Shown one piece after another: positions 11,247 to 23,400 of a stretch of 64,000 nucleotides of DNA. Within the stretch, counting starts at the first letter, position 1. The number at the start of each line of letters is the position of its first letter. A program made the position numbers and the translations under genes. Below the pieces are notes generated by a model. The model was not told where the DNA came from. It did not search any database and was given only the letters and a program-made list of their open reading frames with translations. The DNA is taken from contig CM075102.1 in assembly GCA_037576195.1 (NCBI GenBank), forward strand, positions 35,646,745 through 35,710,744, written 5' to 3'. This DNA is from Phytoseiulus persimilis. Its lineage: Eukaryota; Arthropoda; Arachnida; Mesostigmata; Phytoseiidae.

Positions 11247-13324
11247 TTGCTCAGCCAACGTCAGTGAAGGCTGAGTGTGAGTTCAGCATCAGGAATCACG
11301 TTTGCTCAAATATTCGAAATTTCCTCAGCCCCAGAACATTCGACCACGTGGTGGTTCATCGGGCTCTCCATCTCGAAATGCTTTGATATGAAGTTGGAAG
11401 GAGCAACGAGACATGAAGATGATTTCGGAAACAAGAAAACTCAGTGGAGTTTGACAGAGTTCCAGATCATCACTTGTTTGGGGAGAGTTTCAGTAGGATA
11501 CTGCGGAGGCATTCTCTCGATATGATGAAGCGCGAACCGCATGTTTCGAGGGATTGGTTCAGATCTGGACTTGGCTTGATCAACCCGTGATTTGGGTCGA
11601 GTGATTGCCACGATCTTCCACAAGCAGGTGCTTCTGTCCCACTTTCGAATAGACTTGACCGGACTCATTCCGTCCTGGAATATTCTGGCCCAAGAAGCTG
11701 TGAGGATCCGAATATCAGTCCTCCCTCCTCCTCCTCTGACTTCTAGTGAGTCTAACCAAGTGCGATCTGTTGACACATGTCGTTGATGTCGACTGTTCAT
11801 TGTCGGGAGTTGTGGGAAACCGGCTATCGGGGATTGTGTCTCAGTGTGAATCGACTCTCAGCCTTAGATCAGTTCGGAAATTCTTGCGTTCGTGAACTTC
11901 CGAGGACGAAGTTCGCTGTCTCAGCCAATTCCTGTTCCCCCACACTCGACCGAAGGAAGTTCGACTCTTGCTCTCATAATAGTGATGCACCACAACGAGT
12001 CATTCGGGCAGTTACCCATCCATGAGTAGAGCTCGTACTCTGGAAATTCATCCATCCATCCGTCCGCCCATAAACATCAAGGCTATCGGTGGAAAAAAGG
12101 ATGAGCAATGATCGAAAGTACGATATGTACCGACGAGTTTCGGACGTTGCGTGGTTTCTGTTGTGACTCACTGAGAAATATCGGTTGAAATTGCACGAGG
12201 CCGCCGCCTATCTGGAATCACTTGCAGGTTCTCTCGCCGAGCAGCGAAGCGATTTCGTCTAGAAAGCTATTTCTGGAGACAACATTTGAGCGCCGAGTAC
12301 GGTCTCGCGTTCGAGAAACGGCAGGGGACATAAGAGATGATGCCAGGCGAAGAATGTCGAGCCACTGTTGACAGCTCAGGATGAAATGAGAAAAGTGATG
12401 TTTGCGATGATGGATCGTCTGTAACAAGAAATGGGAGACAGGTTCTAGCGTTTGACTGACCTCCACAAAAAGTTTGGCTTTCTCCAAGATCCAACATAGC
12501 TCGTGTATGGCCAGGCCGACGAGAAGTTGGCCAGAAGCTCGTCTTTTTCGCAAAAGTTTTGCGAAAGTGATGTCGATGTTGCTGAACAGTACATTTAGGG
12601 AAACAAGGGACTGCGCGATGTTACTGAGTATTCGAAATCAAGTGGGAGCGTTTGAACCGGTGCAGCTCCTCAACTACATCACCTAGTAGTGGAACGAGAG
12701 CATAACGCCGAATTCCGGCATGGCTTAGCGAATATCGCTGCCGGATATCTTCAAGCAAACTGAACCTGATCTTGACGCATCTCCGAGTTTCGACGACCCT
12801 GGAGGGATTGGTTGACCTGGCGGTCCTCAGTATTGGAAAAGAACGAGTGCAGGATTCAGATTTCGAGCCCTTCTCGGGAAGCTTTGCCGCGGTGGAATGC
12901 AAATATGACCACGAGATGACATGGTGCGACATGCTGTACGGCTCAGGAGAGCTCGGGAACGAATCAATCGTAGGATGGGGATAGCTAACCCTCTGTCACA
13001 GCTCATGCCGATGAACAATTGAGAGAGGAGGTGGGTGGGACAAGGGGGCAAAGGAAGAGCGTTCCTTTGCGGGTGGGCCTTGGGCGCAATGGAGGCCAGA
13101 TCCGCCACTGCTCATCAGTGATGAGTTATCACTGGTAATGACGAAAACTCAGTCTGTCCGACCAAACTTCCAAATCATACTTCGAAATCGCCTTATGCTT
13201 TCGACATGCTCGTTTCAATCAAGCAGCCGTCTCATTTACCTGTTGGGAATCCAAGCTGGACAACCACGAGCTCACCAAATCATAGCTGGACAATGAGACA
13301 CAGATGTTTCTGATCAGTATTGCA

Positions 13325-13330
13325 TTTATT
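13325..13330 (-). terminator. Polyadenylation signal AATAAA (minus strand)
   Basis: TTTATT on the plus strand, read as AATAAA on the minus strand, 277 nt downstream of the stop of SLC16 copy 2. Plausible 3' end of that transcript. Confidence 0.5.
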
Positions 13331-13606
13331 CTGTGGGAAGACATGCTCATTTCTCTCCTACAACCGCGTACAAGCGGATCGTCTGGAGGCGGAAAATACG
13401 ACTTTGTGGATGGTGCGGCTCCAAACGAGCGAGATAGTGGCACCAGCATGAAGCCCTGTCTACCATTATTTTCTGTCCGGATGTCTTTTGATCGGAAATC
13501 GATCCTCGAGTTCGGATGTCTCGAGCTCGCGCTCGAGCAGTGAGGGTGACTGGTTTTCTTCGTCCTCGATGTGCGATGCATTCCGTCCGGAACGGAAGCA
13601 AATATC

Positions 13607-15296
13607 TTATTCGAGCACTTCCAATGAGCGTCCGACTTTGCGGCGATAGACAACACCCACCAAGGGCAGGCTCGTCAGGAACAGCAGGATGGCATTCATG
13701 ACATACATTAAGCGATAGTCGTTCAACTGGTCTTTGAAGAAGCCTGCGGGAGAATGGTTTTTAGTGACGCTTATTCTTAGATGCGATATGACTGAAAAAA
13801 AAACTCAGGGTTCTCGCTGATGCGTCCCAGCATGCTCACCAATCGCTGCGGGCATGACGAGAAACACCAGGCCTCCAATTGTTCCCATCATGCCGAGGAT
13901 GAAAGGCAGTCGGTCCGATCCTAGGTAACGAGCAATCATGCTGTAGAAGTATGAGTTGCAGAGGCCGAAAAAACCCCCGAGGACGGTAACGGTAGCAATG
14001 AAATGCCACAGTGACGAACAGATGCACAAGAGCAGCAGGAAAACACAGGAGAGGAAGTAGGAGAGTGTCAGGAGCGTATCCCGACCGAGCCACCCCCAGT
14101 CAGCCAGAGCAGGGAATAGTATCCTCCCTGGAAAGAATCCGAACGAGGTGACCTTATATTTCGTAGTGAGGCCATGTGTGCGGAGGCCTCCGACAGGAAG
14201 GTGAATTGTGCTAATTCTTCGATTTCAGGCGACGAACCTATGATATCAGAGATGGAATAACAGGCGAGAATCACCAAGACGTCTTCCATTAGCAGGCCTT
14301 TCTGAGAGCTGTAGTCGACGACAGTCGCCATAAACGAGTCGAAGCACCACGGAAATACGACGTTCGGAGCCAGGAGGACGTAAAACATCGGCTCGCGGAA
14401 TATGCTCCACGCGAAGACTGCGCTTTTGTGTTCTTGGAAGTCACAAGCGTCCTTTACTCCTTTGCTTTCAATTGAACCTCCTCAAATATAGAGACCTCGA
14501 AACCAGCCAAGGAGAATCGAGTACCTGTCGTCTTGAAATTCTTCTCTGCCCAAGGGGCATCATTCACGAGTAGAGCCAAAGGGGCTGTACTTGTCAGAAT
14601 GATGCCGACAGTCAGCATGGAGTATCTGAAGCCATAACGGTTCTGGACGAAGCTCATTAGAGGTGGAAAAATCATCGAAGCGAGGGGTGATGAAGAGTGA
14701 GCGATTCCAGAGGCCAACCCTCGGAACCGGTCGAAGTACTGCGTCAGTAGAGTATTACCAGCGACCATAAGAATTCCTAAGCCGGAACCATGCACAGCGC
14801 CGAAACATATGGTCATCAAGCCGAGATTGGGCGCAATAGAACCGAATAAGAAACCTAAGCCGGTCATGGTCATTCCTACGAACATCACAGGTTTCAACGG
14901 ATATTTCTGCGCCACTGGTCCCACCACGATCCCTGGAAATTTTCACATGCTTTCTTTGAGAATGAGACCTTGTGCTGTCAACTCGAAGGCCGAGGACACG
15001 TGATACAACTCACCGGTGAAGTAGGTGAACATATTGGTGATACTGGATGGCCAAGCTGCTTGACCTTTCGAGATTCCGAATTCTGCAGAAATGGAAACCA
15101 GGAGCAGGCCAGAACATCTGAAACCCACTGAGCCATCACAGAACGCGATTGCGCAAACTGCGCAAACCACCCATGATCTCAATGTATCTGTGCGCTTCAA
15201 GTCGCTTGGAACGATCTTTCCGTCAATATTGTGAGCCGCGGTCACGTCTGGCAGGTCGTTTTCGGGCACAGACGAGTCGATTGTTCCTCTACACAT
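13607..15296 (-). CDS. SLC16-type major facilitator transporter, copy 2
   Basis: Paralogue of the gene at 7174-8869. Exons are 15296-15014, 14932-14525, 14480-14238 (or starting at 14477), 14127-13840 and 13743-13607, giving about 452 residues. The same landmarks appear: start MCRGTID, helix 1 SVGFRCSGLLLVSI, then GIVVGPVAQKYPLKP, LLTQYFDRFRGLASGIAH and YRLMYVMNAILLFLTSLP. All four introns match copy 1 in position and phase 1, including the GTTCGT donor of intron 3. Exons 2 and 4 are the same size or differ by a codon. The central cytoplasmic loop differs most. Intron 2 is only about 44 nt and ends at a TTTGAG acceptor. As in copy 1, the helix-1 acidic-GGWGW motif is absent, so both copies share an unassigned substrate. 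It is oriented head to tail with copy 1, as expected from tandem duplication. Confidence 0.87.
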
Positions 15297-18200
15297 GATC
15301 GGGTTCAGTACGAAGAAGATAGTCCGCCTGAGCTGCAGCGAACCACCTTACGCGTGTCCTCCGGGAGAACTTCTTTTACGTGAGCCGAAAGGGCGGCGGA
15401 GAGGAGGTAGCAACATCCAGCCTTGGGAGTTGACCAGCCCACGTGATGACCTTGCACGAGTGTGAGCTAATCTTCGATATTGTCTATGACTGTTAAGATA
15501 AGAAACGGTTGTTTCGGGAGAGCCACTCACTCTCGAATTGGGACTCAGTTTCATCCTAACTAACGGGAAGTTCTGTCGGCTTCCAGAGTTCTCCAAACAG
15601 TAGCGTAGCGACCTTCGGTGAAGATCGGGGCGGAACCACAATCTGATGCGCCTCATGGCAAAAAATTCTGAATCCGATGCCCCTCATGGCGGAGGATCCG
15701 ATACCAAGTCCGCTCGAGGAAGATCCCGCCACCTTTAGGGTCTATGTTTCGGGACTGGGCTGGGCGATACGTTGCCCCAGACTCAAGGCGTTGATCCGAT
15801 CACCGTTTCCTGTGCGGCGCTTTCAAGCTTCATCATAGAAAATGCTAGGATTTGGTCTTTTGGAAAAGACAGTCTTCCTTGGGAACAGCGGCTGAGTGGA
15901 GACAGCCATGGGCAAGTCTCCCACTGGTTCCGAATATATCGAAGAATATTGGGCACAGATCACCCAGAGCGACGAATGGATTGTCCCGGAAATCTCGTCC
16001 ACTCCTGGGATACAAGTTTCGCAACTATACACAAGCTCAGAAAGTGACCCCTGGGGTGGAAGACCTGAGAGGCGATTTTGATTGAAGCCCAAAACCAAAG
16101 CATGGCTCCCAGGGGCAGCTTCTCGAGGCAGAATTCCTATCGATCGAACGTGATATCAGAAGAGGCAAGGAGAGATATTGTTTCTTCATCGTGATCCCTT
16201 CTTCATTCGGGGGTAGCTGGCCAACATGGCAAATTAACAGAAGAATGAATTCACGCTCTCTTCTCCACCCATTCCTGGCAATGAGATCCGAGCTGTCAGT
16301 ACCGAATGCAAAAGCCTCGAATAGTTCGACACGGCCCCCATCTGAATGGTTCTCCTAGCATTCACGCAGTAGTAAGGCTCTATCAGCTGCTTTATTTGAG
16401 CCTCGTCTCCGCCCCCAACATCGAATACTTTCTCGTAGAAGCGGAGCGTTGCGGCTCGGCGGGCTCGCCAGGTCCTAACAGACCGAAAGCTTCAGTTGAA
16501 ATCAAGCACAAGTTAAACATGTATATCCTTCGATGGAGCCAGACCTCCAAAGCTCAGCGCGGAGCAATGGCAACTTTCGATTTCGGACACAAGGTTTCAG
16601 CCGGCGCGGAATAGCAAAGTTATCAGCAGTGAAACGACGTTTCCGATACCCAACTCGGATCATCGTTGCCAGCCAATGAGCCCACCGCGGAGAACCGCGA
16701 CCAGATGGGTCAGGAATCGGCTTTCCGGAGCCGGAAGCCGACATAGAAGCATGACGTAACCCCGACCCTCCACCTCCGGAAAGTGCGAGTAAACCCCACG
16801 ACATCCAGTTGCTACGGCGGGAGCGATCTTGATACATCGACCCGAGATTCGAAGGTCCCGGCACGGGAATCAGAGAAACTGCTGACGGCGTTACTTCGGG
16901 GTCACGAGGCATATAATGCGTCGAGCTTGCTTATGTGCGGCAATCACTGGAATCGCCAAGGGATGATGAGATGCCTTGGTGATTGAAAATCGGATAACGG
17001 GGTAGCCGAATAGAGAGACAGTGATGGGACCATTTGTTCCGATTCCTGTACCGTCCGGTGCCCGACAGCCTTCGATGCTACCTCACTCGAACTCCGCAGG
17101 GGAGAAACTGAAAACTAGAAGCGATTAGGGCGTTGACTGGCTGATGAACGATCAAACTCATGTTTCAGAGTTGCCTCATATTTTGACGGGAGATGAAGAA
17201 TGCGCTCCTAAAAAAGACATTCCTCCATGCAACAGCCTGACCCCGACACTAGTCCGCACAATGGCAGCCGGCTGGAAGCGCTTTCGACCGGTCTACCAGC
17301 CGTGAGATAGGCGATCTTGCGGCGAAATACGCATATTAACGATTAAATACCGGATAAGGCACCCGGGTGGAACTGAGCTGGCGAAACAGGTCGATTCCGT
17401 TCATCAACTTCTCCAGTTGTAGTCCCCATAAGATAAGCCTTCTGCTGCATTTTCGCTGATTTCCGGCGACGCGAGGGGGGTGCCGCATCTTTCCCGTGCA
17501 GCATCCATCGTCTTCCAAATCGAATTCCTACCCCGAATTAAAGTACACCTCGAAACCTATAAATTCAGGGGAAAGTGCATATCCAGAGGTGACTGTCTAT
17601 ATAGTGAATTTCACCCAATCCTATATTCGGGGAGGGAGGACGGGTGAGTTATTGAGCTGCTTGAATCGTTTCGGTGAATACTCATGATCGTTTGATTCGG
17701 ACTGTCTCGCTTCCCCTCCCGGAAGCAAGCGTTATGCAATCAAGCTCTGGACGCATGGGAAATAATGATTGATTGGAGGAAGCTTTGTTTCTATCGCGAT
17801 ATAATTACTATTCGGAAGTCAGCCGCAGCAAACTGCGCAATAGCTGCGATACTGTCGGGCTGCATGTAGGTTACGTGAAAGGGATCAAACGAGCGAGCTG
17901 AAATGCCCTCCAATTATCCAGACCGAAAGTCGGCGAATTTCTTTCATACGCGTTTGCGAGTGTTGCCGCGTTACGTTGAGAGGAGTAAATAACGGCTCAA
18001 CTTACCGAACGCGCACATGCATATTTTCTAAATGATCGTTCCTAAGCGACTCCTCAGAAATAGATAGGAAGAGAGATGGGAAATGATCTCTGGCGAAAGC
18101 TTCACAGTGTAGGGGCGATGTCGGAAGTATCTGGCTCCTGTTGGTTTTCACTCGTGGGTCTTCGAGTCGATGATGTTCGAGTGAAGGAACGGAGAATCAC

Positions 18201-20160
18201 TCCAAAGACAGAGACGATGTTGAAATATTCAAGTCGAGGTTGCTCTGTTCCGAGGCGTGAGAATATGCGGGGAGCTTAATGTAACAATTCCCTCCATGCC
18301 TGTCTGCAGAACCGGTCCAAGGACAGAGGCTTTGACTCCTAAATTACCGAGGCGATATACCTGGTCAGTGATCCCCTTTCAAATACCACCTTCTTCACAG
18401 CTCTCCAGGACCGAATTTTACAAGATCAGTATTATCACCTTATTCATATCGTAAAAACCAATTGTGGGACTACCGTGAGCGACATCGGCAGCGGAACTAG
18501 GGAGTTTAGAAACTTCAATTGTGGATCCACACCCGAATTGAGGAGTCGTGCAAGTTGGTTATCTCTTGGGAACTTTAATCGTGGCTCACTCGTGACTTGA
18601 CAGTTGACACCGGATCATCCTCATTTGCCGCCTCCTCGTTCCAAGAAGGGCGGTCTCTAGAAGTTCAGAGCCTTCTTTTTACACTACTTCCTTTACGAGC
18701 GCTTCGGGGCAGAGGTGACAACCTGTGCCGGCTGCAGTCAAGAGAAATTAGATCCGTCTGGAACGATCTAATTTAGTGTTCGAAAGAGGTTTACTACGTC
18801 TACATTACCGGAAGCGCTCGGAGCGGTTACGCCACTTGTGATTCTCTTCCTCCTTCAGTCGAGGCTGATCCGACCAACACCCATCCCAACGAACCACTGG
18901 CAAAAGAAATGATTCATACCGAGGTGTTATGATCCCAGTGATGACTGCCCAATGAATACATCCCACGCGACGTCTTAAGTATTGCACGGAACGCTCACAG
19001 GTGGTTCTTCACCTGGGATGTGCATGAGCTCAGACCTCTATATCTTAATGCCAACCGTTGTAAAGCAGTACTAAATGAATGAAACTTGCTGCTTATTCGG
19101 ACCTTCGAGGAGATCCTTTGAACACCTCTGTCCGTTCATGTGTCGTTGAAAGTAGGTGAAAGTATATGAGGAAGCTATTAGAGCGGCCCAGGGTCGCTCC
19201 GCCCCTCGGAGTTCGCGAGAATGCGGCTGAATCTCCAATGTGCTGAGATATATTGTAGGTACCATGACTGGAATATCCGCTCAAGGAGAGTCGGCTCCTC
19301 CGTGAAGTTAGAGAATTTAACGCTCCGACGGGGCTCACGACGCCGCCAGGGATGTACCCAAACGACGCGCGTATTCTGGCGGGGCTCGAGGGCGATCTAA
19401 TTTTGCTCCTGAAAGGGTCTCCATAAAAGAATTACATCAGCTTTAACCTTTGTCACCTATTGCCGCGAGTCATAAAATGATGTGATGAATTATATTCAAG
19501 AACTAGCAGCACGTTCAGAGGCTAAGTTCGCAGTAAATCTTCCAAGGAGGACCCTTGAAGATCTCCGCGTGTCGCCCTGACTCATCCTTTGAGCTCCTTA
19601 CATGATATCCAACGTTCAGCCCCGAAAACGATCTTCTGTTCCGCGGACTCTGTTGTCCAATGATATTGTCCTGCGTCTTAGCGAGCAGAACTCGAGGATC
19701 TGGGCGAACGATACCAGGAACTTCAGGCAATCAGAATCCAGCATTTCTGACATTTAGAAATGAGGGAAGTACAGGAATTTTCGGTGAAACTCGGAAAACT
19801 TGAGCGGAATCCAGGCATATCTTTCGGAACCCAGGCAATTCTTGCAAAACCTGGGCAATCCATGTAAGGTCAAAGAATACGGCGATAATAGACGCAAAGT
19901 CGAAGATATGATTTGAGCCATCAGGATTGCGCCCGCGACCGGGAAGGAAACCTTTTCTACCCTTTCAGCGTTTCCGAACTCGACCCGCTTCACTTGTGTA
20001 TCTCGTTCGAACCTGTGATCTGAGATTGCTATACTTCAAAACCAAACAGGGTTGGAGCTCGGCGGGGCTGACCGTATGGAAGTTTCTCTTCGCTGTAGAA
20101 TCGAATTCGAATCTCATTCTCCACCCTGATCCCGTCGGCTGCCAGTGGCCGTCGGCTACT
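15297..20160. other. Intergenic region without supported gene
   Basis: Includes the presumed promoter of SLC16 copy 2 just above 15296. A 57-codon plus-strand frame at 15908-16081 starts in a strong Kozak context (ACAGCCATGG; MGKSPTGSEYIEEYWAQ) but two other frames are open across it. Nothing else shows splice-phase support, domains or a repeat structure that I can defend. Confidence 0.45.
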
Positions 20161-20440
20161 CTATGTACAATCCTCGGTTCTGTAAATACAATCATGAGAG
20201 GGGACACCGCAATCGGAGGTGTGCTTCTTACACCAGATAACTGAAGTTCCTCCCCATGAAGACAGCGTTCTCATACTCCCCGGGCCGAACGTAAGCAGTT
20301 CGTACTGCGAAGTTTTCGAGAGCCTCCTCGAGACAGCTAAATGCTCCATGGATCAACGGTCCAACATGATGGTATTCATGATTGACCTCTGAATCATCGT
20401 CATCTTCATCTTCAGGCTCTGTCTTATTGTTAGACGGCAA
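20161..20440 (-). CDS. Candidate 3'-terminal exon pair, unknown protein
   Basis: Minus-strand frame from about 20440 with an acidic run (KTEPEDEDDDDSEVNHEYHH) followed by a compact sequence including GAFSCLEEALENFAVRTAYV. It reaches a strong donor (CTGGT/GTAAGA) at 20232. A 52-nt intron then ends in GTATTTACAG, and the joined frame stops after VTEDCT at 20161. There is no in-frame ATG, and a stop lies just above 20440, so an upstream exon is needed and was not found; an in-frame TTG is the only other start. The acceptor for this exon would be weak (CTAACAATAAG). This may be the end of a gene, a pseudogene fragment or chance. No family is recognised. Confidence 0.3.
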
Positions 20441-23400
20441 GAAGACTCATCCGAGAGTTGCACCGGAGATTCATCTCCGGAACATCTCGGCAAGTCCTCC
20501 TACTGATTCTCCGAGGGCTGTGATGATGTCATGACGAGAGAGCGCCGAATGTTGTTAGCCCTGACATACGACTCAGATTAAGCGAAACTCAGCTTCATCA
20601 AACTTGAAACTACCCGGAGCGGCATGGCAGGCGTTCGGGAAGCCAGTGCCCAACGGCACCCCGTGTGTTGTTTCCATGTGTTGCTTTGTTGTAGACGGCA
20701 CCGCTCACCATCTCCGCCATTCGCTAGCGGAGCACACAGAAGACGGCCAGAGAATGCCGTCTATCAATGAGGCTGAGCGGGAAGATGTATATCCCGATGG
20801 CTGAGCTATCAACTATGTGTGCAATCATTACGAAAGACTGGAATCGCTGCCATATTCCTTCCGTGCTGGATATGCTCTCTTCTGTTACCCTCTGCCCTCG
20901 GCGCCGGAACAACTCAGTTGTCTTGCTGGTTGTTCTCAAACATACGCACTCCGAAACTGTTGCGTTCAGGCCCGAAACCAACGAGGAGGGTCTCGTCAGG
21001 AAGTGCTTTCGCTGATTCGAAGTATGGGGCACGCTCCTGATCTCGCCCGCCGATGAAAAGCCTGAACTCTTGAAGTGGAGTTCAAAATTTGATTTTCAAG
21101 CGAGGAAAATCCTATTTCCAGCTGTACCGGGAGCTGCCCTCGACGGAGAGCTTTTGAAAGAAATGTCGTTCGACGCTCTGGTGTAACTCCAGCGATTCTC
21201 GAGGTTTGGCGAGGTTTTTTGGCTTTTCTCTGGCATCTCGAGGCCAACTGAGTTCTCTTCGCAAGCGCAGACAGTGTAGAATTATTTTTCTCCCTCAGCC
21301 CAAAGAAGTTCGCATCTTGATCGAGATGTGATCGCCACCGTTTCCACGGTGCGAGGTTTCGTAAGAAATTATGCAAAATGCTCGATAGTAGCAACGTTAT
21401 GTTTCCTGTAAGTTAATGTCGATAGCCGTATATAGAGATCAGGAACACGTTAGGTAAATGATAAGTCTGGGGAAGGAGAGTCCACTCTCATTATCCAATC
21501 AATTTTCCAAGGCAGCCACGAAGGGGGATTCTCCGGCGGTCAGAGGTATAGCCCGAATATTGACATTATCCGATTGCGTTTGGAGTTGGAGTGCTTCTAG
21601 TTTCATCCTCGCAGCGAGAACGGGTTGTTTCACGTGTTCAGTACTTCCTGGGTGATCGTGAAATGTTGACGCTCTTTTTTTAGCCAGTCGAGACGCAGTA
21701 GACAGGGTGGCGCTCGAACTGATTACTCTTGGGGAGAACGGAGAGAAATTTTACGATTGATTTCCTCGAGGACGCTCGTACACCGCCACTATGGGGGAGG
21801 TTTGGAATGATTCAGCGGCTCTCAATCTGAACATCAGAAACCCTAATTCCTTTTGAGGGCAAGAATTTCCCAGAAGAATGCCAGAATGCACAATGAATTA
21901 GTCGTTTTCAATACCTCAATTCTGGCAGATTCCTACAACGAATTCCAGGTACCGATCCGCGGGCCCGATTCACGCATGGCTATCAAGACAACGCTGAAAA
22001 CCTCCTGGGATCTTCCAGGTTTCCATATTCCCGTGCACGGCTGATGCGAGCATCAGATCCGATGAATGATATTGGTTCGTCGATTGCGGAATTTCAACAC
22101 GTCTTGTCCCCCAGTTATCCCTGAAGCAAATGACAGTGATGATCCTTTGTCATTTTGATGCACTTGATTCAAAGTTCATAGTACAGATTAGCATTCGGCT
22201 TTATCATCGAGCATATCACTCGCGAGATGAAGAGACTTTTCTAAAACAGGAATGTATGAGCCTGATAACGCTGATCAAGTGCTACGGATTCATGTCCACG
22301 TTTTCCAACGGAAGACGCTGTCGGTTGCTGTACACATCGGCAAGGGGACACGCAGCCTGGCAAGTCGCTGAATGCCAGCAAAGACAGCTCATGTTGGCTC
22401 AGGCAGGTTTTCCGACATGAAGCGGTGAATAATGACCGCTCCGAGATCCTCACGAAGCAGGATTCATCGGGCTCGAATCCTGAGCTCCAACGTATTGGAT
22501 CGAACAAAACTTGAATTTCTGACAGTTCCACACACGATTGGTCACCATTCGGTTTCCCTGGAGTCCTCGGAGATTGAGGGCCGCGATTATCGATTGACTC
22601 TGGAAACATGACCATGAGCCCCAGTATCCCTATCAGATCTTGGAAGCCGTCGAAATTGATCAGGTGATCGGGAGGAATTATCAGCGGTCTATTCGCTGAT
22701 CGTTCGTGCGGGATGCACTTTAGTGTCCGTTCCAGTATTAGGATGAGAAATTCCCCAAGGAGGTGGAGAGGTCAGCGGGAGAGTGAGCCCAATGACTTCC
22801 ATCAACATATGTAAATATATCCGCTGACGACCCCAGCTGGGATTTACAGGGCGTTTTACACTTATTTGCAAAAAAAGGTGACATTTACAATGCCGACATG
22901 TCGGCAGCCGTGTCAGCAATATGGTATCGATGTGTACTCGAAAATTGAGAGCGACCGTCCAATCTTCACATGATCGAGTCGAGCCGAACTCCATTCGGAC
23001 GAGTATACATGCTGATGCAGGCTGATTCTTATGATGCTGTTGCTGCGGGTGGCCATTTTTATCCCTGCGACGTGCGTGAAATGGCCATATCCACGTTCAT
23101 GGGGAGTCCACGTTGATATGTAAAATAGGCAATGACGTAGGTTCAAGCTCACTCGCGTCAAGAGCAATTCCTCATATCCACATGCAGGCCCGCATGGAAC
23201 GAGGGAGAATATATCACTCGTCTCCAGTCGCTCAAAAATCGTATAAGTATTGGAGTTGAGATTATCGTCTAACACGTTTTTAGAGAGACGCGATTCCGAA
23301 TGTAAACATTCGAGTGACAGAAACACCCACAGTGATAACTACACCGGGAACGATTCTACGTGGTGTTTCCGTGGGAGATTCGTTTTTGGGTTCTCGGCAA

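Larger units (their letters stand above)
8870..13606. other. 4.7-kb spacer between the SLC16 paralogues
   Basis: It should hold the 5' region of copy 1 and the 3' end of copy 2. I see no remnant of a third transporter copy. Two tRNA B-box-like words occur: GGTTCAAATC on the minus strand near 9375 and GGTTCGAATCC on the plus strand near 10918. Neither folds into a full tRNA cloverleaf by eye, so they may be tRNA-derived repeat debris or chance. One isolated plus-strand frame (10995-11246) is listed separately. Other open frames occur on several frames at once and are not supported. Confidence 0.5.
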
